Below, piece by piece: positions 7,148 to 14,298 of a stretch of DNA of 18,874 bases. How positions within the stretch are numbered: position 1 is the first letter of the stretch; the number at the start of each line of letters is the position of its first letter. The notes under the pieces were generated by a model that saw only the letters and a list, made by a program, of their open reading frames with translations, was not told where the DNA came from and did not search any database. Both the position numbers and the translations under genes were made by a program. This DNA is from Candidatus Cryptobacteroides faecihippi (GTDB lineage: Bacteria; Bacteroidota; Bacteroidia; Bacteroidales; UBA932): positions 1 to 18,874 of the forward strand of contig JAGHSC010000192.1 of assembly GCA_018066065.1 (NCBI GenBank), read 5' to 3'.

Positions 7148-8130
7148 CTGTTCCTGACTGCAATGTATTCAGCTATCTTCACAAGATAGTCCCTTTCTTC
7201 AGAATCCGGCAGTACGGAGATTGCCTTCACCGCATCCGAGACATGTCCTTCCATCTTCCGGCACGCATAGGCAAGGCCATCCTTCTCAAGCACGAAGCTG
7301 CGGATCTCATCCTTGTAGGACGGGGTCTCATGGATGGATGCCACCTTCCTGCGGATTTCCCGAGCCTCCTCCGGTGTGGCGGAAGCCAGGGCGCCGAGCA
7401 GAGGCATGGTGATCTTCTGCTCGTCAAGGTCGATCCCGACAGGCTTGCCGATCGAATCGGACGTCATTGAATAGTCGAACATGTCATCCTTGATCTGGAA
7501 AGCCAGCCCTATCTCGACTGCATACTTCCTGACAGCCTGCAGCATTTCCTCACCCGCACCGACAGAGATGGCGGCCGACTCGGCAGCTGCCTCGAAGAGG
7601 GATGCGGTCTTGGAGTAGATGATCCTGTAGTAGTCTGCCTCATCGGTGTCTCCCGTGCCAGCCTTCTGAAGCTGGAGCATCTCACCCTCGGCAAGATCGG
7701 AGAGAGTCTTGGAGAAGACCCTTATCACGCGACCGGTACCGGAATCCGCCGACAGGATGGCATCCACGGCCCTTACGAGCCAGAAATCTCCGATCAGGAC
7801 TGAAGCAGGACCGCCCAGCAGGGACATCACGGTCGGCATTCCCCTCCTCTCCTTGCTCTCGTCAGCGACATCATCGTGAAGGAGTGTCGCATTGTGGAGA
7901 AGCTCCGACGCAGCAGCAAAGCGGATGGAGTCCATCGTTGCGCCCTTTCCGGAGCATGCCCTGGCAATCAGGAGCGAGAGAATCGGGCGAAGCTGCTTCC
8001 CGGAGTTGGAAAGGATCGCCTCGTTGGTGACATTGAGCAGATCGATGTCCGACTTCAGGGAAGAACGGATGAAAGCGGCCGTCTCATCCCAGTCGCGTCC
8101 AAGAAAAGTCCTGAGCTCGTTAAGTTTCAT
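7144..8130 (-). CDS. ispB: Long-chain polyprenyl diphosphate synthase (IspB/octaprenyl type)
   Basis: The 328-residue all-alpha trans-prenyltransferase condenses isopentenyl diphosphate onto an allylic primer, probably to make the side chain of menaquinone. Visible motifs are GKQLRP (44-49, IPP binding), the first aspartate motif LLHDDVADESKERRG (84-97, with D86, D87 and D90), GEMLQL (149-154) and the second aspartate motif FQIKDDMFDYS (211-221). The residue five positions before the first motif is a small Ala (81), which fits a long product; the exact chain length cannot be told. The ATG at 8130 shares its A with the TGA of the upstream LOG gene (TGATG). A GTG at 8133 is an alternative start. 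It overlaps holB by four bases. Confidence 0.9.
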   Translation of the reverse strand: MKLNELRTFLGRDWDETAAFIRSSLKSDIDLLNVTNEAILSNSGKQLRPILSLLIARACSGKGATMDSIRFAAASELLHNATLLHDDVADESKERRGMPTVMSLLGGPASVLIGDFWLVRAVDAILSADSGTGRVIRVFSKTLSDLAEGEMLQLQKAGTGDTDEADYYRIIYSKTASLFEAAAESAAISVGAGEEMLQAVRKYAVEIGLAFQIKDDMFDYSMTSDSIGKPVGIDLDEQKITMPLLGALASATPEEAREIRRKVASIHETPSYKDEIRSFVLEKDGLAYACRKMEGHVSDAVKAISVLPDSEERDYLVKIAEYIAVRNR

Positions 8131-8672
8131 CACAATGACTTCAGGCGTTCAATCAATTCCTCCGCGGTCTTGGGGAATTCGATCAGTTCCCTTGACCTGG
8201 AATCCAGCATGCCGGTCGAGACATAATGGTCCAGAAGAGACTTGAGCGGAGTGTAGAAACCATCCACATCGAGAGCGTACAGCCTGCCGTCATACTGGTT
8301 CAGCTTGATCTCGGTGAGAGTTCCGATCAGTTCGTCGAGCGTACCGATCCCGCCCGGAAGGGCAACGGCGGCCTTGGTCCCCTTGCGGAGAAGGGACTTG
8401 CGCTCGTCCATGTTCTCGGCCCAGACAACCTCGGCGAGTCCTGCGCATTCGAGTTTCTCCATGAATCTCGGCAGGATCCCGATGTGCTTTCCCCCACATT
8501 CAACGACAGTGTCGGCGACCACTCCCATCGTACCCTTAACGGTACCGCCGGACACGATGGTCCAGCCAAGCGAGCAAACCGCACGCGTGACTTCACGGGC
8601 GGCCTCATTGTACTTGGGATCTATGTCGTAGCTCGCTGAGCAGTAAAAGACAACCTTCCTTTCTTCCATCAT
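8130..8672 (-). CDS. LOG family protein (Rossmann-fold nucleotide phosphoribohydrolase-like)
   Basis: The protein (179-180 residues, depending on which of the adjacent ATGs at 8672 or 8669 is used) has the LOG hallmarks: SGGTVKGTMG (40-49, counted from the second Met), MDERK (87-91) and PGGIGTLDE (105-113). LOG enzymes release free base from nucleoside 5'-monophosphates. They were first described making cytokinins in plants and have bacterial relatives, including purine and pyrimidine nucleosidases. The bacterial substrate here is unknown. Frame 8673-8795 is open but overlaps the outer-membrane protein gene and shows no family similarity, so it was excluded. The gene starts eight bases after the upstream stop and is coupled to the synthase gene downstream. 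Confidence 0.88.
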   Translation of the reverse strand: MMEERKVVFYCSASYDIDPKYNEAAREVTRAVCSLGWTIVSGGTVKGTMGVVADTVVECGGKHIGILPRFMEKLECAGLAEVVWAENMDERKSLLRKGTKAAVALPGGIGTLDELIGTLTEIKLNQYDGRLYALDVDGFYTPLKSLLDHYVSTGMLDSRSRELIEFPKTAEELIERLKSL

Positions 8673-8680
8673 CAGTCCGG

Positions 8681-9361
8681 TTAGAGGAAGAGGGAAAGAG
8701 AGACCACGACTCCATGGAAGTTGTCCATGGATTTGATCGTGTCCAAAGTGGCAGCTGTGTTGCTGTTGTAGAGGCCTCCGAAGTTCCAGAACCACTTGGC
8801 CGAAAGCTGGAGCTTCCAGACGTCGATGCCTGCTCCGACTCCAAGGCCATACTCAACCTTCTTCAGCGCCTCGCCGAAATCCGTCTGGCCGATCGGAGCA
8901 TCAGTCTTGTAGTTGATGCGATAGCCCACGAATGGTTCCGCAAGCACATAAGGACGGAAAAGCAGGAGGTCCGGTCCCCACTGGATCTGCAGAGGGATCT
9001 CGACGTAGCCCACAGATGCATCGAACTTCTCGGAAAGACCGTCCGTCACGGTGAAGAGCGGATTCGAGCCTGGAGCGCCCGGTGACAGTGGGAGGGACGC
9101 ACTCATCTGGTCGAGGCTTACGCCCTTGACCTGATAGAGAAGCGATGGCTGGATCGAGAATCCAAGTCCGAGAGGAAGTTCCCCAGTCAGGCCCACATGG
9201 TACATCGAGACATTTTTCGAGTCGAATGCTCTGAGGTTGGCTGTGGATGAAGTGATTCCGGCCATGATGCCCATCCTTGAAGAGCCATAGCCGCCGGCGA
9301 AGGCAGACGTTGCGGAGAGCGACGTCATCAGCACCACGAATGCGATGATTGCACGCTTCAT
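8681..9361 (-). CDS. Outer-membrane beta-barrel protein (porin-family, PF13568-like)
   Basis: The 226-residue protein has a Sec signal peptide (MKRAIIAFVVLMTSLSATSA, cleavage likely after AFA). It then has about eight amphipathic strands with alternating hydrophobic residues, such as SMYHVGLTGELPLGLGFSIQ, VGYVEIPLQIQWG and VEYGLGVGAGIDVWKLQLSA. It ends in VVVSLSLFL, with a C-terminal aromatic signal (Phe) expected for barrel insertion. This is the small beta-barrel type common in Bacteroidetes; no substrate can be assigned. The open frame begins ten codons upstream at 9391, inside the trxA end. The Met at 9361 directly precedes the signal peptide and leaves a 13-base gap after trxA. Confidence 0.85.
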   Translation of the reverse strand: MKRAIIAFVVLMTSLSATSAFAGGYGSSRMGIMAGITSSTANLRAFDSKNVSMYHVGLTGELPLGLGFSIQPSLLYQVKGVSLDQMSASLPLSPGAPGSNPLFTVTDGLSEKFDASVGYVEIPLQIQWGPDLLLFRPYVLAEPFVGYRINYKTDAPIGQTDFGEALKKVEYGLGVGAGIDVWKLQLSAKWFWNFGGLYNSNTAATLDTIKSMDNFHGVVVSLSLFL

Positions 9362-9374
9362 TCTGCCTGTCAGT

Positions 9375-9689
9375 CTAGATGAGTGAATCAAGCTTCGCTG
9401 CGATCTCTGCCTTGGTCACATTGCCAACGAGCCTGTCTGCGAGTTCGCCGTTCTTGATGAAGATGAGAGTCGGGATGTTCCTGATGCCGTACTCGACTGC
9501 GATGTCTTCGCATTCGTCGACATTGCACTTGACGACGGCAGCCTTGCCTTCATATTCAGAAGCGATTGCTTCCACAGTTGGAGCAAGTGCGCGGCATGGT
9601 CCGCACCATGTTGCCCAGAAATCCACCATGACGACAGTATTGCCGGAGAGAATGCCGGCGAAATTCTCAGGAGTAGCTGTAAGTTCCAT
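9375..9689 (-). CDS. trxA: Thioredoxin
   Basis: The 104-residue protein is a canonical cytosolic thioredoxin that reduces disulfides using electrons from thioredoxin reductase. The active site WCGPC lies at 28-32 after VVMVDFWAT. The cis-proline loop is NIPT (71-74, Pro73) and the ending DRLVGNVTKAEIAAKLDSLI is typical. Two extra cysteines (55 and 60) sit in KCNVDECEDIA. There is no signal peptide. It is the first gene of the ten-gene operon, reading from the strong promoter at 9748-9778 with a leader of about 52 bases that contains a stem-loop. Confidence 0.96.
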   Translation of the reverse strand: MELTATPENFAGILSGNTVVMVDFWATWCGPCRALAPTVEAIASEYEGKAAVVKCNVDECEDIAVEYGIRNIPTLIFIKNGELADRLVGNVTKAEIAAKLDSLI

Positions 9690-9719
9690 ATCTGATAGCT
9701 GTTTAGAAGAAAAATGTCC

Positions 9720-9742
9720 GGAACGGGAGACCCTCCCGTTCC
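9720..9742 (-). other. Perfect 10-bp stem-loop in the trxA leader
   Basis: Bases 9720-9729 (ggaacgggag) and 9733-9742 (ctcccgttcc) are exact reverse complements around a three-base loop (acc). On the minus-strand RNA the stem begins at, or within a base or two of, the predicted transcription start. It is followed four bases later by a run of five U. It could be a 5' stabilising hairpin, a terminator for transcripts arriving from the efflux operon, or both. Confidence 0.75.
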
Positions 9743-9747
9743 AGACA

Positions 9748-9778
9748 CAAAGATAACAATTCCGTTGACTTAATCAAA
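9748..9778 (-). promoter_or_regulatory. Strong Bacteroidetes-type promoter for the trxA-to-pyrD operon
   Basis: Read on the minus strand, TTTG (9778-9775) is followed by exactly 19 bases and then TATCTTTG (9755-9748). Both elements match the Bacteroidetes -33/-7 consensus (TTTG and TAnnTTTG) with no mismatch. The start of transcription is expected about 5-7 bases on, near 9741-9743. The -33 box lies only four bases after the stop codon of the PII-like gene, so the two operons abut. Confidence 0.85.
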
Positions 9779-9782
9779 CAGG

Positions 9783-10076
9783 TCAGATGGCCTGTTCGAT
9801 GTTCCATGAGAAAGCCCTGAGACCGAGATCAGGATAAGCCTCATCCTTTTCCCTGAGGGCCTTGAGAAGGTCCTGGGCCTTGTCATCGGGTACGATGGCA
9901 AGCATGGCGTAGTTCTGGGTCGGCCACGCATGGTTGCCATAGTGAGGCTCTCCATCCACGCCGCCTCGGCCCTGGATGTCCTGCCACTGTGTGAAGCCTC
10001 TCTGTCCGAATTCGTCGAGGAGCTCGACGATTTCATCGCCATAGGCCTGGTTGTATGCTACGAATATCGCTTTCAT
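9783..10076 (-). CDS. Small PII-like protein linked to the RND pump
   Basis: The 97-residue protein starts MKAIFVAYNQAYGDEIVELL and contains GFTQWQDIQGRGGVDGEPHYGNHAWP and LRAFSWNIEQAI at the end. The pattern of strand, helix (AYGDEIVELLDEFG), a loop, a second strand with helix (AMLAIVPDDKAQDLLKALRE) and a final strand fits the ferredoxin-like fold of PII/CutA-like proteins. The central loop (about 32-50) would be the counterpart of the PII T-loop. I recall similar conserved proteins in Bacteroidales next to RND pumps, but this is from memory. It starts five bases after the pump stop and so is almost certainly co-expressed. A role in sensing or tuning the pump is inference; the ligand is unknown. 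Confidence 0.7.
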   Translation of the reverse strand: MKAIFVAYNQAYGDEIVELLDEFGQRGFTQWQDIQGRGGVDGEPHYGNHAWPTQNYAMLAIVPDDKAQDLLKALREKDEAYPDLGLRAFSWNIEQAI

Positions 10077-10081
10077 GTTGA

Positions 10082-13000
10082 TTATGCTTTAACGGTTGCA
10101 CCATTTGCCTTGCGTGCCTTCTTCCTTTCCTCGCGGGTGGCGAAGATACAGTAGACAGACGGGATCAGGACAAGCGTGATGAGTGTCGAGAATGTAAGAC
10201 CCCAGCAGACCGTCATACCGAGCGAGCGCCAGAGTTCCGAGCCTTCTCCACGTCCCAGAGCCATCGGAAGCATACCGAGGACGGTGGTGAGGGTGGTCAT
10301 GAGAATAGGACGCAGACGGCTTCTGGCAGCCGTGATGGATGCCTCTACCGCACTCATTCCGCGTTCCCTCATGAGGATTGTGTAGTCGATGAGCACGATA
10401 CCGTTCTTCACGACGATACCGAGAAGGATGATGATGCCGATCATCGCCATGACTCCCATTGCCGTACCGGTTATGCCGAGTCCGAGGAACACGCCCACGA
10501 ATGCGAACGGCACTGAGAACATGATCACGAACGGACTCATGTAGGACTCGAACTGGGATGCCATCACCATGTAGACAAGGATGATGATGAGAGCCATGAG
10601 CATGATGAGGTTCCTGAACATCTTCTGCTGCTCCTCGAAGTCACCGGAAATCTCCGTGGAGATGTTGTTAGGGATGTCGGTAGCAGCTATGATGCTGTTT
10701 GTTGCCTCGACAGCCTCGCTGAGGGCGTGGCCCCTGGAGACGATACCGGTCACGGTGATGTACCTTTCACGGTTCTTTCTCTCGATCGTAGGAGGCACCT
10801 TGGATTCGACGACCGTACCGACTTCCTTGACCTTGACGGAAGATCCGGTCGGTGTGTAGAGGATGATGTTCTCGATGTCCTGTACACTTGAGCGGAAATG
10901 CTTGTCGTAGATCACACGGATGTTGTACTCCTCACCTTCCTCACGGTAGAGCGAGGCGACGGAGCCACTCATCGCAGCACTGAAGCCGGCAGCCGCAGTG
11001 GTTGAGTTGAGTCCATTGAGGGCAAGCTTGGTCCTGTCGAAATCGACCTGATACTCAGGAGTGTAGTCATCACGGCTGAGAACGACCTGGGTGAAGTTCT
11101 CATTGGCGAGCATGCCGTTCTTGATCGCAGAAGCGACACGGTCGGTCTCATCGAAGTCGTAGCCATAGATCTCGAGGGTCACGGATGAAGCACCACCGAT
11201 GCCGCCCATACCCTCGGAGACAGTACCCTTCTTGACTTCCGGGTACTCTCTCAGGTCCTTGTGGATGATGTCGGCGATCTCCGATGCAGAGCGCTCACGG
11301 TTCTCCATGGAACCAAGGTTGACATTCATCGAGATGATGTAGGAGCCGTTGTTCTGCATGCTTCCCCAGACATTGCTTGAGCTAGGGGTACCGTAGCGGT
11401 ACTGAAGTACCTTGATCTCAGGGATTTCCTGCTTGAGCCTCTCGGCGAAGTTCCTTGCGAACTCGGCGGTGACAGTCTGTTCGGTGCTGACCGGGAGCGT
11501 GATGCTGACGGAGAGACGTCCGGAGTCGGAATTCGGGAAGTACTCCGTCTTCATGCCAGGGCCGAAGATGGCGATGACGGCGACGAAGATCGCAAGTGCC
11601 GAGAACACGACGGTCTTGCGGTGGACGACAGCCCATGCAATGACTTTGGCATAGACCTCGGAGATCCAGTTGAGAGCCCTGTCGATCGGTGTGAAGAAGG
11701 CCGTGTACAGCTTTCCGGTCTTGTGCTTGTTGTTCAGGAAGAGCGAGCAGAGCATAGGCACGGGGGTAAGCGCCGCTGTCGTCGAGATGATCATGATGAT
11801 GCTGACGATCCATCCAAGCTGCTTGAACATGATTCCAGCCATACCGGAAACCATGGTGAGAGGAAGGAACACGCAGAGCATGGTCAGGGTCGATGCGATG
11901 ACGGAGATACCCACCTCGGAAGTTCCGTGGACGGCTGCCTCCTTCGGCTTCTCTCCCCTCTCCAGATGCGTGGAGATGTTCTCGAGGACCACGATCGCAT
12001 CATCCACGACCATGCCGATTGCGATGGAGAGCGCCGACATTGAGATGATGTTCAAGGTGTTGCCCGTCGCATAGAGGTAGACAAGGGAGCCCAGGAGGGC
12101 AATAGGGATGGAAAGCACGATGATGAATGTAGCTCTCCACCTGCCAAGGAATATGAAGACCACGAGCATGACCACCAGGAGGGTGATCGCGATGGTTTCC
12201 TTGAGTGAGTTGATACTGTTGATGATGTTCTCGGATCCATCGACGACGACGGAGACCTTGACATCGGAAGGGAGCGAAGGCTCGATGGCCTTAAGCTTCT
12301 TCTTTGCGCTCTTGATGACGTTGACCGTGTTCGCACCTGACTGTTTCTGCACAGCGATCATTGCGGAACGGACACCGTTGGTGAAAGACTCCTCGGTCTT
12401 CTCCTCCTGGCCATCGATGATGGTTGCGACATCCCTCAGGTAGACGATCTGACCGTTCCTGGACGAGAGGACGACGTCATAGAGTTCGGACGGATCCTTG
12501 AACTCCTTCTCGACGCGGAGAGTGAAAGTCTCGTTACCGATGTCGATGTTTCCTGAAGGGACATTCCTGTTCTCGGCAGCGATGATCTGTGAGATACCGG
12601 CAATGCTCAGGCCATAGGAAGCAAGCTTGTTAGGGTCGCAGTAGACGAATATCTCCCTGGCAGGGGCACCGGAGACGGAAATGGTACCGACACCGTTGAC
12701 ACGGCCCAGAGGAGTGACGAGCTTGTCATCCAGGATCTTGTCGAGACCGGAGATGCTCTGGTCCGCAGTAGCCGAAAGGATGAGGACAGGCATGTCATCC
12801 ATGCCGAACTTGAAGAGTACAGGGACTGAAGCTCCGTCAGGGAGCGCCGTGTTGACAAGGTCCAGCTTGTCTCGGATGTCATTGCAGGCATCGTCGATGT
12901 CCGTACCGTACTCGAATTCAAGGATGATGATGGAGGTGTTCTCCTTGGACCTTGAAGAAAGGTTCTTCAGGTTGGCGACACCGTTGAGGGTGTTCTCAAG

Positions 13001-13198
13001 GAGCTTTGTAAGGTTGTTCTCGACGTCGGATGCGCTGGCGCCCGGGTAGGACGACATGACCATCACGACATTGGCATCGAAGTCCGGGAACTGGGCTATC
13101 GAAGTGTTGACCAGCGAGAACACACCAAAGATCGCGAATGCCAGGAAAATCAGCAAAGTCGTGACCGGGTTGTTCACCGCGCTTCTGTAGATGCTCAT
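10082..13198 (-). CDS. RND efflux pump, inner-membrane transporter (AcrB/MexB family)
   Basis: The 1038-residue protein has the full layout of a hydrophobe/amphiphile efflux RND pump: TM1 at 10-30, a first periplasmic domain to about 335, TM2-TM6, a second TM7 and periplasmic domain, and TM8-TM12 near the C-terminus. The proton-relay aspartates in TM4 are present (GMVVDDAIVVLEN, D399-D400). The matching lysine in TM10 is seen in GIVVKNGIVLID. The periplasmic FPDFDANVVMVMSSYPGASASDVE is a family signature. It uses the proton gradient to export drugs, bile salts or similar compounds through the outer-membrane factor. Substrates cannot be read from sequence. It lies 12 bases after the adaptor gene. 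Length is normal and there are no frameshifts. Confidence 0.95.
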   Translation of the reverse strand: MSIYRSAVNNPVTTLLIFLAFAIFGVFSLVNTSIAQFPDFDANVVMVMSSYPGASASDVENNLTKLLENTLNGVANLKNLSSRSKENTSIIILEFEYGTDIDDACNDIRDKLDLVNTALPDGASVPVLFKFGMDDMPVLILSATADQSISGLDKILDDKLVTPLGRVNGVGTISVSGAPAREIFVYCDPNKLASYGLSIAGISQIIAAENRNVPSGNIDIGNETFTLRVEKEFKDPSELYDVVLSSRNGQIVYLRDVATIIDGQEEKTEESFTNGVRSAMIAVQKQSGANTVNVIKSAKKKLKAIEPSLPSDVKVSVVVDGSENIINSINSLKETIAITLLVVMLVVFIFLGRWRATFIIVLSIPIALLGSLVYLYATGNTLNIISMSALSIAIGMVVDDAIVVLENISTHLERGEKPKEAAVHGTSEVGISVIASTLTMLCVFLPLTMVSGMAGIMFKQLGWIVSIIMIISTTAALTPVPMLCSLFLNNKHKTGKLYTAFFTPIDRALNWISEVYAKVIAWAVVHRKTVVFSALAIFVAVIAIFGPGMKTEYFPNSDSGRLSVSITLPVSTEQTVTAEFARNFAERLKQEIPEIKVLQYRYGTPSSSNVWGSMQNNGSYIISMNVNLGSMENRERSASEIADIIHKDLREYPEVKKGTVSEGMGGIGGASSVTLEIYGYDFDETDRVASAIKNGMLANENFTQVVLSRDDYTPEYQVDFDRTKLALNGLNSTTAAAGFSAAMSGSVASLYREEGEEYNIRVIYDKHFRSSVQDIENIILYTPTGSSVKVKEVGTVVESKVPPTIERKNRERYITVTGIVSRGHALSEAVEATNSIIAATDIPNNISTEISGDFEEQQKMFRNLIMLMALIIILVYMVMASQFESYMSPFVIMFSVPFAFVGVFLGLGITGTAMGVMAMIGIIILLGIVVKNGIVLIDYTILMRERGMSAVEASITAARSRLRPILMTTLTTVLGMLPMALGRGEGSELWRSLGMTVCWGLTFSTLITLVLIPSVYCIFATREERKKARKANGATVKA

Positions 13199-13210
13199 GA
13201 TCCGAACCTC

Positions 13211-14248
13211 CTATCGATTTTCAGAAACAGTGACCTTGGCTCCATCCTTGAGGCTTGAGCTACCCTTGGTTGCGACCAGGTCGCCCTCGTCGAGACCCTC
13301 GAGGATCTCATAGCTGGTGCCGGAATGACGGCCGACGGTGACAAGCGTGAGCTTGACGGTGCCATCGTCCTTGACAACATAGACACACTTCTGACCGGAG
13401 CCCTGCATCTTCACGATTGCCTCATCAGGCACGATGATGCTGTTGTTTACGCCGAACTCGATAGTGGTCCTTGCGAACATGCCCGGACGGAGAACCCTGT
13501 CGGCATTCGGTACGAGAACCTCTGTCACGAAAGTGTGGGAAACCGGGTCCATGGTAGGATAGATCTTGTTGATCCTGCCGGTGAAGGACTTGCCTGGAAG
13601 GGCGTCAGCGGTGATTGCAACGGTGTTTCCGATCTTCACCTTGGTATAGTCAGACTCGGAGACGCCTACCAGGAGCTTGACCGGAGTGATCTGCTGGACG
13701 ACGAAGATCGGCGTGCCGGCATACATGTCACCCTTGTCATAGTTCCTTGCAGTGACGACACCTGAGATAGGAGAGGTGAGGTAGGCATTCTCGAGGAGGT
13801 TGTTGTAGGACCTGCGGCTTACCTTGTAGGCCATCTCGACAGCATCGTAGTCAGACTTGGAGACACCGCCTTCCTCGAAGAGGGTCTTGAGACGGCTGAG
13901 CTCGGTCGAATCGTTGACGAGCTTGAGATGAGCCTGGTCGAGCTGTGCAGCATCCATGGTAGCGAGAAGCTGTCCCTTGGAGACGAAGCTTCCGACATCA
14001 ACCTTGATGGATTCGATCCTGCCTCCGGTCTGAGGAGCGATGTTATTGACGGCGAAAGCCTGGACCGTCGATGTGTAGGTCTCAATCTGAGGGGCTTCCG
14101 CCATGACTGCAGGCTGGGCTGCGATCAAGGTAGCCTGAGCCTCGGCAGGAGCGGCAACCTGAGCCTCTTCTGTCTTCTTTCCACCTCCGCAAGCCACGAG
14201 AGAAAGTGCGGCTCCAGCGAGGAATGCATTCCTGATGATTCTGTTCAT
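13211..14248 (-). CDS. RND efflux periplasmic adaptor, lipoprotein (AcrA/MexA family)
   Basis: The 345-residue membrane-fusion protein starts with a lipoprotein signal peptide (MNRIIRNAFLAGAALSLVAC, Cys20). This is followed by a flexible Ala/Gln/Glu-rich linker. The lipoyl half-motifs are visible: first GGRIESIKVDVGSFVSKGQLLATMD, then after a short alpha-hairpin (about 103-145) LTSPISGVVTARNYDKGDMYAGTPIFVV. Beta-barrel and membrane-proximal domains follow, with PGKSFTGRINKIYPTMD and LRPGMFARTTIEF. It bridges the RND pump and the TolC-like protein in the periplasm. The helical hairpin is short compared with E. coli AcrA. The 50-base gap after the TolC-like gene is the largest within the operon. 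Confidence 0.93.
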   Translation of the reverse strand: MNRIIRNAFLAGAALSLVACGGGKKTEEAQVAAPAEAQATLIAAQPAVMAEAPQIETYTSTVQAFAVNNIAPQTGGRIESIKVDVGSFVSKGQLLATMDAAQLDQAHLKLVNDSTELSRLKTLFEEGGVSKSDYDAVEMAYKVSRRSYNNLLENAYLTSPISGVVTARNYDKGDMYAGTPIFVVQQITPVKLLVGVSESDYTKVKIGNTVAITADALPGKSFTGRINKIYPTMDPVSHTFVTEVLVPNADRVLRPGMFARTTIEFGVNNSIIVPDEAIVKMQGSGQKCVYVVKDDGTVKLTLVTVGRHSGTSYEILEGLDEGDLVATKGSSSLKDGAKVTVSENR

Positions 14249-14298
14249 ATCTTTTACTGTTTTATTATCCTGTTAAAAATCAATTCCCTAAGGATGGT

